A stretch of 44,964 nucleotides of DNA from CAVTWS01 sp963738445 (GTDB lineage Bacteria > Actinomycetota > Acidimicrobiia > Acidimicrobiales > SHLQ01): the NCBI GenBank assembly GCA_963738445.1, contig CAVTWS010000020.1:1-44964 (forward strand), written 5' to 3'. Of this stretch, positions 17,118-24,689 are shown in pieces. The translations under genes and the position numbers were made by a program. Position 1 is the stretch's first letter; each line of letters begins with the position of its first letter. Under the pieces are notes generated by a model. The model searched no databases, was not told where the DNA came from, and saw only the letters and a program-made list of their open reading frames with translations.

Positions 17118-18843
17118 CGAGCAGGTTGAATGGGCTGACGCAGGCGAACCAGTCCAGTGCGTTGGTGCTGTCCACCCGGCACTCGAACGTCACGAGCTCG
17201 GTGGGGGTCAGGTTGTCCGTCCCGGTGAACTCGAAGAGCGTGGCGCTGGAGCCGGCGACCGGCACCCGCTCGATCGTCGTGGCCGGCGGCACCGTGTCGA
17301 GCGAGTCGAGGACCTCCCATTCGAAGGCGGCCGGCTCGACCTCGGAGATCCCATTGGAATCGGTGGCGATGACCCTGAGCTCGTGGCCTCCGACCGTTAG
17401 ATCGGCAAAGGTCGCCGGCGCTGAACACGGGACGAACGGGGTCAGGTCGAGCGAGCACTCGAACGTCGCATCGGCCACGTTGGCCTGGAAGTCGATCGTG
17501 GCGGTGGTACTGAGCGTGGGACCTCCCGTATTGGGTTCGGGTGGGATCCCAGGGGTGAACCCGGGGCCATCGAGGAACTCGGTGGCGATGCCGAGCAAGC
17601 TCCATGTGTACGTGGCCGGGTCACCGACGTTGCCTTCGAAGTCGATGGCGCGGACCTCGAACGTGTGCGGACCGGCCTCGGTCTCCACAAACTCGTACAC
17701 GTAGGCACCGCTGTTCATCGGCGGCACCGAGTCGAAGCTGCAGGGCACGAACGGGTTGACGTCGACTCGGCACTCGAAGAGCACATCGGGCTCCTCGGCG
17801 TGGAAGGTGAAGAGGGCCTCGGGCACCCATGTGATCAGCTCGGGCTTGAGATCGATCACTGTCGTGGGCCCGACGTTCGCGGGTAGGGGCTCGTAGGTCC
17901 AGGTGTAGCTGGCCGGAGTGGGGTCGGCGAGAAGTCCGGAGTCGACGGCGCGGTACCTCGAAGCGTGTGCTGACCGGGGCTCAGGTTGAGGTAGACCTGC
18001 GGGGTACTCGCACTCGACCCAGTCGAGGTCGCTGGTGCTGTCGAGTCGGCACTCCCACAACATGTCGATGAGGGCCGTCGTGCTGTCGCTGCCGATGTAG
18101 GTGAAGGTGGCGTTGCGGCTGTGGCTCGGCAGCGGCGGGCGCTCGACGATGACTGTCTCGGGCGCTCCCGGCACTGCGCCGACGGTGCAGACCACACCGA
18201 GGCATTGGGCCGGTTCGACGTTGCCCGCGGCCAAGTTTCCGCCCCGTCGACGGCGCCGGCCGCGCGCGTAGATGCCCCAGCCGCCGTTGAGCTGCGCCGA
18301 GTTGTCGTCGAGGATGTGTCCGGCGCCTTCGACGGTGATGCCGTCGCCGCCGTTGCCGTCGGCAGTGTTCGACTCGATGATGTTGCCTTGACCGATAGGT
18401 GCCGTATCGGCGACATGGATGCCGTCGGCTCCGTTGACGCTCGCCGCGTTCGTGAGGACATGGTTGCCGAAGGACAGCGCACCGATCTCGATCCCGGTGC
18501 CGCGCCGAACCGCTGACGTAGTTGGACTTCGATCAGGTTGCCACTCGATTCGTCGAGAGCGATGCCAGCCTGGTTGAGCGAAGCTCGTTGCCGCGCACGA
18601 GACTGTCGGTGGACCAGCACGAGCTCGATGCCCGTGCCCGTGGTCCGAGCGCACGACGTTGATGACGGAGCTCGTTGCCGGACGAGGCGCCGACGGCGAT
18701 GCCCGACCCGCCGCCAGTGATCGTGTTGTCGTGCGACGACGTTGTCGTTCGCGGGCAGTGCTCTCGCCCCCGATCGAGATACCACCACCGACGTTGTCGG
18801 TGAGCGTGTTGTCGGCCAGATGGTTGAAGTGGCCGCCGTCCAC
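16921..18843 (-). CDS. Giant surface protein, end of third NosD-type beta-helix and four Ig-like repeats
   Basis: In phase from about 18500 to 17060. The beta-helix rungs include GTGIEIGALSFGNHVLTN, GNIIESNTADGNGGDGI and SAQLNGGWGIYARG, leading into CLGVVCTVGAVPGAPETVIV and then Ig-like repeats (WECRLDSTSDLDWVEC, FECRVDVNPFVPCSF, FECSLDLTPFVPCSAP, FECRVDSTNALDWFAC). The part 18780-18843 (NHLADNTLTDNVGGGISIGG) is also in phase, with a shifted stretch between. Breaks lie near 18780, 18500, 17960 and 17040. Confidence 0.6.
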   Translation of the reverse strand: MDGGHFNHLADNTLTDNVGGGISIGGESTARERQRRRTTTRSLAAGRASPSAPRPATSSVINVVRSDHGHGHRARAGPPTVSCAATSFAQPGWHRSRRIEWQPDRSPTTSAVRRGTGIEIGALSFGNHVLTNAASVNGADGIHVADTAPIGQGNIIESNTADGNGGDGITVEGAGHILDDNSAQLNGGWGIYARGRRRRRGGNLAAGNVEPAQCLGVVCTVGAVPGAPETVIVERPPLPSHSRNATFTYIGSDSTTALIDMLWECRLDSTSDLDWVECEYPAGLPQPEPRSAHASRYRAVDSGLLADPTPASYTWTYEPLPANVGPTTVIDLKPELITWVPEALFTFHAEEPDVLFECRVDVNPFVPCSFDSVPPMNSGAYVYEFVETEAGPHTFEVRAIDFEGNVGDPATYTWSLLGIATEFLDGPGFTPGIPPEPNTGGPTLSTTATIDFQANVADATFECSLDLTPFVPCSAPATFADLTVGGHELRVIATDSNGISEVEPAAFEWEVLDSLDTVPPATTIERVPVAGSSATLFEFTGTDNLTPTELVTFECRVDSTNALDWFACVSPFNLLDVFTYQDPQLAPGSHTFEVRAVDTAEAARSLGADRRQRRSDAGHLHLDDDSRHHGTGHRSAVRPR

Positions 18844-19141
18844 GGCGATGCCGAGCCCGCCGGAGTCGGCGACCTCGTTGCTTTCGATGCGATTGGCGCT
18901 CGCCGAACTCCAGCCGGATGCCGTCGGCAGTGTTGCCGCCGACGGCGTTGCCCGTGACCACAGCGTTGCGGGTGTTGCTGAAGAGGGCGATGCCGTGCCC
19001 GTTCGAGACGACGGTGTTGTTGCGCACGACGTTGCCGTTGCCGTTCTGGTCGGCGTCGGTCAGCGCGATGCCGGCCTCCTGGTTACCCTCCACTCGGAGG
19101 CCGGAGACCAGGTTGAGCGAAGTACCGGGGTTGAGCAACAC
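18533..19141 (-). CDS. Giant surface protein, third NosD-type beta-helix (fragment)
   Basis: Right-handed beta-helix rungs rich in N and G: TSLNLVSGLRVEGNQEAGIA, NGNVVRNNTVVSNGHGIALF, NAVVTGNAVGGNTADGI. The block starts upstream near 19350 with CGQIVLVSVRLTNDLLDCPG and ITIDLDGHVIDG, the same opening found in the other two beta-helix blocks. Several indels (about 19230, 19200, 18905, 18780, 18740) break it. Such domains bind or process carbohydrate in characterised relatives, but no catalytic residues can be assigned here. Confidence 0.5.
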   Translation of the reverse strand: MLLNPGTSLNLVSGLRVEGNQEAGIALTDADQNGNGNVVRNNTVVSNGHGIALFSNTRNAVVTGNAVGGNTADGIRLEFGERQSHRKQRGRRLRRARHRRGRRPLQPSGRQHAHRQRRWWYLDRGREHCPRTTTSSHDNTITGGGSGIAVGASSGNELRHQRRALGPRARASSSCWSTDSLVRGNELRSTRLASLSTNRVAT

Positions 19142-19352
19142 GCCGTAGGCGAACCCGGTGATCGTGCCATCGGTGATCGTCGACGGAGTCGAAGCCGGGG
19201 TTCACGATCCCGGCGTCGAGGCCGAGTGCCGTCGATCACGTGGCCGTCGAGATCGATCGTGATGCCGTTGGCACCGACGACCAATCCGTGGCCGGGGCAA
19301 TCGAGCAGGTCGTTCGTCAGGCGGACGCTGACCAGAACGATCTGGCCACAGC

Positions 19353-21302
19353 TCACCGAAGCCGGGACGGCCGGGCTGGCCACCGTCCAGTCGAACGTTT
19401 CGATGCCCACGTTGCCCTCGAGTGTCGCGTGGCACGAACCTCGAACGTGTGAGCACCGACACTCAGCCCGCCGTATGTGGTCGGCGAGTTGCACGAGGCC
19501 AGCGATGCCCCGTCGAGACGGCACTCGAAGGTGACGTTGCGCTCGTTCGAGCTGAAGGCGAAGGTGGCGCTCGTGGCCACGGTCGTACCGTCCGGCGAAC
19601 TGGTCATGGTCACGGCTGGCGCGACTCCCGGCGGCGCCGCGTCGATCCGCCATTCGTAGCTCGCCGGCGTCAGGTCAATGTTGCCGGCGGTGTCGACCGC
19701 CCGAACCTCCAGGCGGTGGATGCCCGGGGCCAGGTCGAAATCCGCCGGCGATGCGCACGGCGTCCAGGCACCATCGTCGAGGAGGCACTGGTAGCTGGCG
19801 ATGGCCGCGTTGTCGGTGCCGTTGAAGATGAACCGACCCAGCGGATCGGTGGTCGGCGAAACGGGACCCTCCAGGATCAGCGTGTCCGGGGCGACCAGAT
19901 CGGCGTCGGCCGGGGGACCGCCATCGCATTCGACGGCGAAGCACTGCAAGGGAAGGAACGTGAACGGATCGATCGGTCCGTGGTTGCCTTGAGCCCGGTT
20001 CTGACCGCCGTCGGTGTTGACGCGCCCGTTGCTGCCGTCGCTGACCCAGATGCCCCATCCGCCGTTGTCGTTGGCGATGTTGTCGATGAGGGTGTGACTC
20101 ACCTTGGAGACATAGATGCCGTAACCCTTGTTGTTGTGGGTGACGTTGCCCTCGAGAAGGATGCCGTTCTCGCCGGATGTCTCGTCGCCGACGTAGATGC
20201 CGTCGCCGTCGTTGTTGCTCGACGTGTTGCCGATCAGGTCGTTGTCGACCGAGAGCGCCTCGAGGGTGATGCCGGTGCCCTGCGAGCCGCTGGCGTCGTT
20301 GTCCTCAAGCCGGTTGCCACTCGAGTTCATGAGGGAGAGACCGCTTTTGTTCGAGCGCACGTCGTTGCCGCGCACCAGATTGTCCTCGGCGTAGGCCAAC
20401 TCGATGCCGTCACCGTTCGCGCCCCTCGACACGTTGTCGAGGATCAGGTTCTCGTCGGAGTGGTCGATGAAGATGCCGGGCCCACCCGAGTCCAGGATGG
20501 TGTTGCCCTCGACGGTGTTGCCGGTCGACGGAATGCCGATCGTTCCGGTGGTGGTCGCGGCGATCCGGACGCCGCCGCCGTTTTCGAGGATCGTGTTGGC
20601 GCGGACCGTGTTTTCCGTGGCGCCTTCGAGGGTGACGCCGTCGCCGCTCGACGCAGTGATTTCGTTGTCCACGATCGTGTTGCGGTGCGATCGCTCGATC
20701 CACACGCTCTCGCTGGTGTTGGCGTAGATGCTGTTCCCGGAGATCACGTTGGCGTTGGCCGCGTTGGTCAACCAGACACCGCGATCGTTCGCCTGGATCA
20801 TGTTGTCCGCGGATCGCTGCTCGCCGTCACTCCTGACTGGAAGCTCGCCGAGGGTGGTTCGGGCGTGGGTTGGTTCGGTCCGGGCGGAGGGAGCTGGCCG
20901 AGGGCGACGCCGGCTTCCTGGTTCTGCTCGGCCCGCATGTCCTCGACGATGTTGCCGGTGGTGCCGACGTTGAGCATCACGCCGAAGTCGAAGCCGGACA
21001 CCGTCCCGTTCCGGATGGTCACCGAGTCGTAGCCGTCGTTCCGGATGCCGGCGCCCAGGCCCACGCCGTCGATGGTGTGGCCCATGAGGTCGATGGTGAT
21101 GTTGTCTGCCCCGACGACCAATCCGTCGAGCAGGCAGTCGGTGAGATCGTTGGTGACCGTGATGCTCTGCGTGACCACCTGGCCGCAGAACGCGCACCCG
21201 GTTCACCGGCGCCGGTCGGATGTCCCACGTGCGGGTGGCCGGTGTCGGATCGACGTTGCCGGCAGGGTCGATCGCTCGGACCTGGAGTTGTCGCAGCACC
21301 AA
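19353..21302 (-). CDS. Giant surface protein, second NosD-type beta-helix plus two Ig-like repeats
   Basis: A long clean stretch from about 20830 to 19440. Rungs include NVISGNSIYANTSESVWIE, NTIVDNEITASSGDGVTLE, NTVRANTILENGGGVRIA, NLILDNVSRGANGDGIELA and NTSSNNDGDGIYVGDE. This is followed by CFAVECDGG and two Ig-like repeats (YQCLLDDGAWTPCASP and FECRLDGASLASCNSP). The block opens upstream in another phase (21178-20798) with VTQSITVTNDLTDCLLDG and NITIDLMGHTIDG. Breaks lie near 21185, 20830, 19430 and in the first part of the frame, whose residues before about 20830 are out of phase. Confidence 0.65.
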   Translation of the reverse strand: MVLRQLQVRAIDPAGNVDPTPATRTWDIRPAPVNRVRVLRPGGHAEHHGHQRSHRLPARRIGRRGRQHHHRPHGPHHRRRGPGRRHPERRLRLGDHPERDGVRLRLRRDAQRRHHRQHRRGHAGRAEPGSRRRPRPAPSARTEPTHARTTLGELPVRSDGEQRSADNMIQANDRGVWLTNAANANVISGNSIYANTSESVWIERSHRNTIVDNEITASSGDGVTLEGATENTVRANTILENGGGVRIAATTTGTIGIPSTGNTVEGNTILDSGGPGIFIDHSDENLILDNVSRGANGDGIELAYAEDNLVRGNDVRSNKSGLSLMNSSGNRLEDNDASGSQGTGITLEALSVDNDLIGNTSSNNDGDGIYVGDETSGENGILLEGNVTHNNKGYGIYVSKVSHTLIDNIANDNGGWGIWVSDGSNGRVNTDGGQNRAQGNHGPIDPFTFLPLQCFAVECDGGPPADADLVAPDTLILEGPVSPTTDPLGRFIFNGTDNAAIASYQCLLDDGAWTPCASPADFDLAPGIHRLEVRAVDTAGNIDLTPASYEWRIDAAPPGVAPAVTMTSSPDGTTVATSATFAFSSNERNVTFECRLDGASLASCNSPTTYGGLSVGAHTFEVRATRHSRATWASKRSTGRWPARPSRLR

Positions 21303-22041
21303 CGGCGAGGCTCATGTAGGCGGCGGGTGAGGTGCAGGCACTGAACGCGGCGCCGTCGATCGAGCATTCGAACGTGGCAGTCGAGTCGAGCGATGTGAAG
21401 GTGAACGACGCGGACGTCAGCACGGTCACCGGATCGGGCCCACTGGCGATCTCGGTCTCCGGTGCCGTGGTATCGGCCTGCGGAACGAGGTAGACCCACT
21501 CGTGCACGGCCGGGCTCGGATCGACGTTGCCGGCGCGATCGTGCGCTCGCACCTCGAAGGAGTGCGGCCCCGCCGCCACCGGAGGAGCGGCGTGAGGCGA
21601 GGAGCAGGTGGCGAACGGCGCTCCGTCGAGCGAACACTGGAATGTGAGGTTCAGGCCGGGCGTGAGGTTGTCCGAGCCGGCGAACGTGATCGTCGCCGCG
21701 GCCACGTTGGTGATGGCCGACGGGCCGGAGGCGATCCGGGTCCGGGGGGCGAGATCGATCGGGGCCACTCCCCTCGGGATCCTCGGCCAGGGGCGAGATC
21801 TCCCAGGTGAACGAGGCGGGAGTCGGGTCACGGTTGAAGCTCGGATCGAAGGCCCGTACCTGGAAGACGTGAGTCCCCGGCTCCAGGAAACCGATGTGGT
21901 GCGCCGAAAGGCAGGTGAACCAACCCTCTGTGTCGACCGGTTCGGGAGGCTCGATCGGGCCCGGGTTCCGGCGGCTCCGGTGGGCCGGGCTCGGTGGGCT
22001 CCGGCTCGGGCAGAGGATCCGGCGGCGGGTCGACCCGGCAC
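21019..22041 (-). CDS. Giant surface protein, Ig-like repeats between the first and second beta-helix
   Basis: The sensible stretch runs from about 21800 to 21300: PSAITNVAAATITFAGSDN, FQCSLDGAPFATCSSP, VRAHDRAGNVDPSPAVHEW and FECSIDGAAFSACTSP. These are the same repeats as in the C-terminal third. An unusual Pro/Glu-rich linker (alternating P, E and G, about 22030-21945) lies upstream in a neighbouring phase. The frame breaks again near 21295, before the next beta-helix. Confidence 0.5.
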   Translation of the reverse strand: MPGRPAAGSSARAGAHRARPTGAAGTRARSSLPNRSTQRVGSPAFRRTTSVSWSRGLTSSRYGPSIRASTVTRLPPRSPGRSRPWPRIPRGVAPIDLAPRTRIASGPSAITNVAAATITFAGSDNLTPGLNLTFQCSLDGAPFATCSSPHAAPPVAAGPHSFEVRAHDRAGNVDPSPAVHEWVYLVPQADTTAPETEIASGPDPVTVLTSASFTFTSLDSTATFECSIDGAAFSACTSPAAYMSLAVGAATTPGPSDRPCRQRRSDTGHPHVGHPTGAGEPGARSAARWSRRASRSPTISPTACSTDWSSGQTTSPSTSWATPSTAWAWAPASGTTATTR

Positions 22042-22057
22042 TCGAGGACGAGCGCGG

Positions 22058-23950
22058 TCACCGGCGCTCCACCCACTCCATCGTCAGCGGTGAAGGTGAA
22101 GGAAGCCGTCGAGCTCGATGTCGGATTGTCCGGCGTGGTGAGGATCTCTGCGTCGGGCGCCGTGGTGTCGGCGGCGCTGACCGGGGCGCCGAGCCGGCAC
22201 TGCAGATCACGCCTTCGCACTGCTCCGGAATGGCGTTGCCGCTGGCCTCGTTGCCGCCACCGTCGACGTTGCCGGCGGCGCCGATGCCCGAGCCCGCCAT
22301 TGTGATGGGCGACGTTGTCAGCGACCAGGTGCCCTCCGGCAGCGATGTCGATGCCGTCGGCGAGGTTCTCGTTGGCGGTGTTGCCGCTCGACCACAGCCG
22401 TGCCGATCGGGTCGCCCTCGGCGTCGAATGTGGCGCCCTCGACGGAGATGCCGGCGCCGCCCGTACGGTTGGCGACGTTGCCGATGATACGGATGTTGAG
22501 ACCGTTCCCGATGGCGAAGCCGTCCGCCCCGGCTTCGGACCCGTCGTTGTCCTCGATGAGCAGGTCGTCGGAATCGGCGGATTCGACGCCGTTCGGGTTG
22601 AACCGCAGGTCGTTGCCGCGGATCACGGTGCCCCGAGTCGAGTTGATGACGACGCCACCGTCGGATTCCTGATGGGCGACGTTGCCGATGACCTGGTTTC
22701 CGTCGGAGTCCTGGATGTAGACACCGGCATCGCCGTTGCGGTACATCACGTTGTCCTGGACGAGGTTGCCGTTCGAGCCGCCGGTCAGGACGAGTCCGGC
22801 ATCGCCGGTGTCGCGCAGGAGTTGCTGCGCAGGATGTTGTCCGATGCGCCCTCGAGCAGGATGCCGCCGTCGCTGCCGAGGTTGGGGTCGATCGGGATGC
22901 CCGAGATGTCGTTGTCCTCGATGCGATGTGCCCGTCGGAGAACTGCACGTGGATCGCCTCGCCGAGGTTGCCGTGCATCTCGTTGCGTCGAGACGACGCT
23001 GCTCTCGGAGCCGCCGACGAGGGTGACGCCGAGTTCGTTCTCGCTGATCGTGTTGTTGCTGCACCGTGTTGCCGTTGCGGCCGTCGTCGGCGTCGAAGAG
23101 CTCGACGCCGGACGAGCGCGTTGCCGAGGATGGTGAGGTCCTCGACGATGTTACGCGTCGTGCCCGAGGTCAGGAGCACACCGAAGCCGAACTGCTGGAT
23201 GGTGCCGTTGCGGATGACCACGTTGGTGTGGCCGGCGTTGCGGATGCCGGCCGGCAACCCTTCCTCCTGTCCGGTGAGGTTGCTGAGCAGGTAGTCGGGA
23301 CCGTCGACGACGTGGCCGTTCAGGTCGATGACGATGCTCGGCGCGCCGACGACAGACCCTCGCCGGGGCAGTCGATGAGGTCGTTGGCCAGGCGGATGCT
23401 CTGGGTGATCACCTGGCCGCACGACGACCGTCTGGTCGTCGCGGCCGGCGATCGGCGGTGGCGGAGCGGGCGTGGGATCGTCGGCGGTGTACCGCAGCAC
23501 CAGTACCGGCAGGGTCTGACCTCCGGCGGGTCCTGCGGCGCCTCGCGGCTGGCGAAGGTCTGGTCGCCGCCGTCGGGATCCTCTCGACTGCGTCACGGAT
23601 CGACCAGCCGTGGTTCGATCCTGCCTGCGAGCATGGCCAGCACGTGGGCCGTGACATCCCAGCTCCGGTAGCCGGGCCCGGACGAGGCCGACGCCGGTGG
23701 CTCCCGGCGATGCCGGGCTGGTTGCTCCAGGTGAGGGTGCTCTCGGACCACGACGCCCGGTGATCGGCGTGGCCGTGAGCGTGCGGCCCTCGGTCGGCGG
23801 ACTCGTCGTACAGCCGCAGCGTGGCGGACTCGAGTGGGCAGTCGACCGGCGGCGTCCGTTCGGCAACATGAAACCGGACCAGGGCGCGGGCGTTCTGGCC
23901 GATGACCGGTTCACCGGCCGCCGGCATTGCCGACGGAGCGCGGAACGCAC
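22058..23950 (-). CDS. Giant surface protein, first NosD-type beta-helix (fragmented)
   Basis: The beta-helix opens near 23420 after a CGQ motif, with PSIVIDLNGHVVDGPDYLL, AGHTNVVIRNGTIQQFG and NIVEDLTILGN, and ends near 22210 with GNEASGNAIPEQCEGVIC. A second phase (23064-22318) supplies GNLVQDNVMYRNGDAGVYI, NQVIGNVAHQESDGGVVIN, LLIEDNDGSEAGADGFAIG and RIIGNVANRTGGAGISVEG. The frame is shifted at least six times in this block. The 5' part of the ORF (above about 23480) belongs to the preceding DNRLRE domain in mixed phase. Confidence 0.45.
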   Translation of the reverse strand: MRSALRRQCRRPVNRSSARTPAPWSGFMLPNGRRRSTAHSSPPRCGCTTSPPTEGRTLTATPITGRRGPRAPSPGATSPASPGATGVGLVRARLPELGCHGPRAGHARRQDRTTAGRSVTQSRGSRRRRPDLRQPRGAAGPAGGQTLPVLVLRYTADDPTPAPPPPIAGRDDQTVVVRPGDHPEHPPGQRPHRLPRRGSVVGAPSIVIDLNGHVVDGPDYLLSNLTGQEEGLPAGIRNAGHTNVVIRNGTIQQFGFGVLLTSGTTRNIVEDLTILGNALVRRRALRRRRRPQRQHGAATTRSARTNSASPSSAAPRAASSRRNEMHGNLGEAIHVQFSDGHIASRTTTSRASRSTPTSAATAASCSRAHRTTSCAATPARHRRCRTRPDRRLERQPRPGQRDVPQRRCRCLHPGLRRKPGHRQRRPSGIRRWRRHQLDSGHRDPRQRPAVQPERRRIRRFRRPAHRGQRRVRSRGGRLRHRERSQHPYHRQRRQPYGRRRHLRRGRHIRRRGRPDRHGCGRAATPPTRTSPTASTSLPEGTWSLTTSPITMAGSGIGAAGNVDGGGNEASGNAIPEQCEGVICSAGSAPRSAPPTPRRPTQRSSPRRTIRHRARRLPSPSPLTMEWVERR

Positions 23951-24299
23951 CGCGAGGTCGGTGTACTGGAGGTAGTTCTCGGCGGGGTTGACCTGATCGA
24001 CCCAGCCGTCGGCCGCGGCCGATGAGGGTGATGTTGGCTTGATCGCAGTTCGCCGGCTGACCCACGGTCCAGGTGTAGCGGGCCGGGGTCGGGATCGGCG
24101 ATGTCGTTGGCGTCGGTCGCCCTGACCTCGACCGTGTGCTCGCCGCGTCGTCAGGTTGGAGAAGATCGTCGGGTTGACGCACTCGAGCCACAGGTCGGGA
24201 TCGCGGGTGTCGATCCGGCACTCGTACTCCAGGAACTGGGGCGGGGTGAGGTTGTCGATGCCGGAGAAGGTGAACGTCGCCGTCCGGCTCGCTGCTCAC
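23409..24299 (-). CDS. Giant surface protein, Ig-like repeat and first DNRLRE domain (fragmented)
   Basis: From about 24300 to 23485 the phases together give an Ig-like repeat ending YTWTVGQPANCDQANITLIG, then a DNRLRE-type module: GQNARALVRFHVAE, DCPLESATLRLYDESADRG, ASWSESTLTWSNQPGIAGS, WSIRDAVE and a final VLVLRYTADD. The motif order (R-A-L-V-R-F, A-T-L-R-L-Y, W-x-E-x-x-L-T-W-x-N-Q-P) matches the two DNRLRE domains at the C-terminus. It is heavily broken by indels. Confidence 0.45.
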   Translation of the reverse strand: MSSEPDGDVHLLRHRQPHPAPVPGVRVPDRHPRSRPVARVRQPDDLLQPDDAASTRSRSGRPTPTTSPIPTPARYTWTVGQPANCDQANITLIGRGRRLGRSGQPRRELPPVHRPRGAFRAPSAMPAAGEPVIGQNARALVRFHVAERTPPVDCPLESATLRLYDESADRGPHAHGHADHRASWSESTLTWSNQPGIAGSHRRRPRPGPATGAGMSRPTCWPCSQAGSNHGWSIRDAVERIPTAATRPSPAARRRRTRRRSDPAGTGAAVHRRRSHARSATADRRPRRPDGRRAAR

Positions 24300-24689
24300 G
24301 GTCGGCGGCTGTCTCGAGGATCAACGTCTCGGGAGCGCTGGTGTCGACACCAGCTGAACACGTGCGTCGCCGGTGAGGGGTCGACGTTGCCGAACGGTCG
24401 ATCGCGCGGACCTCGAAGGTGTAGACACCCTCCTCGAACAGCGGGACCTGCCAGGGGCTGGTGCACGGCAGCGAACTGGAACTCGATCGGGATCGGCATC
24501 CAGGGCGGCCAGCGGCTCGACCGGCTCGGTCGGATCGAACTCGATCAGCCGGCACTCGAAGCCGAGGTCGGCCGCCGGGGTGCCGGCGTCGGTCCCGGTG
24601 AAGGTGAAGGCGACGGTCTCGAGCGTGTCCTGGATCGGGCCGGTGAGGTACTCGGTGTCCGGCGGCGTCGGAGTCGGGCGGCGGGACGT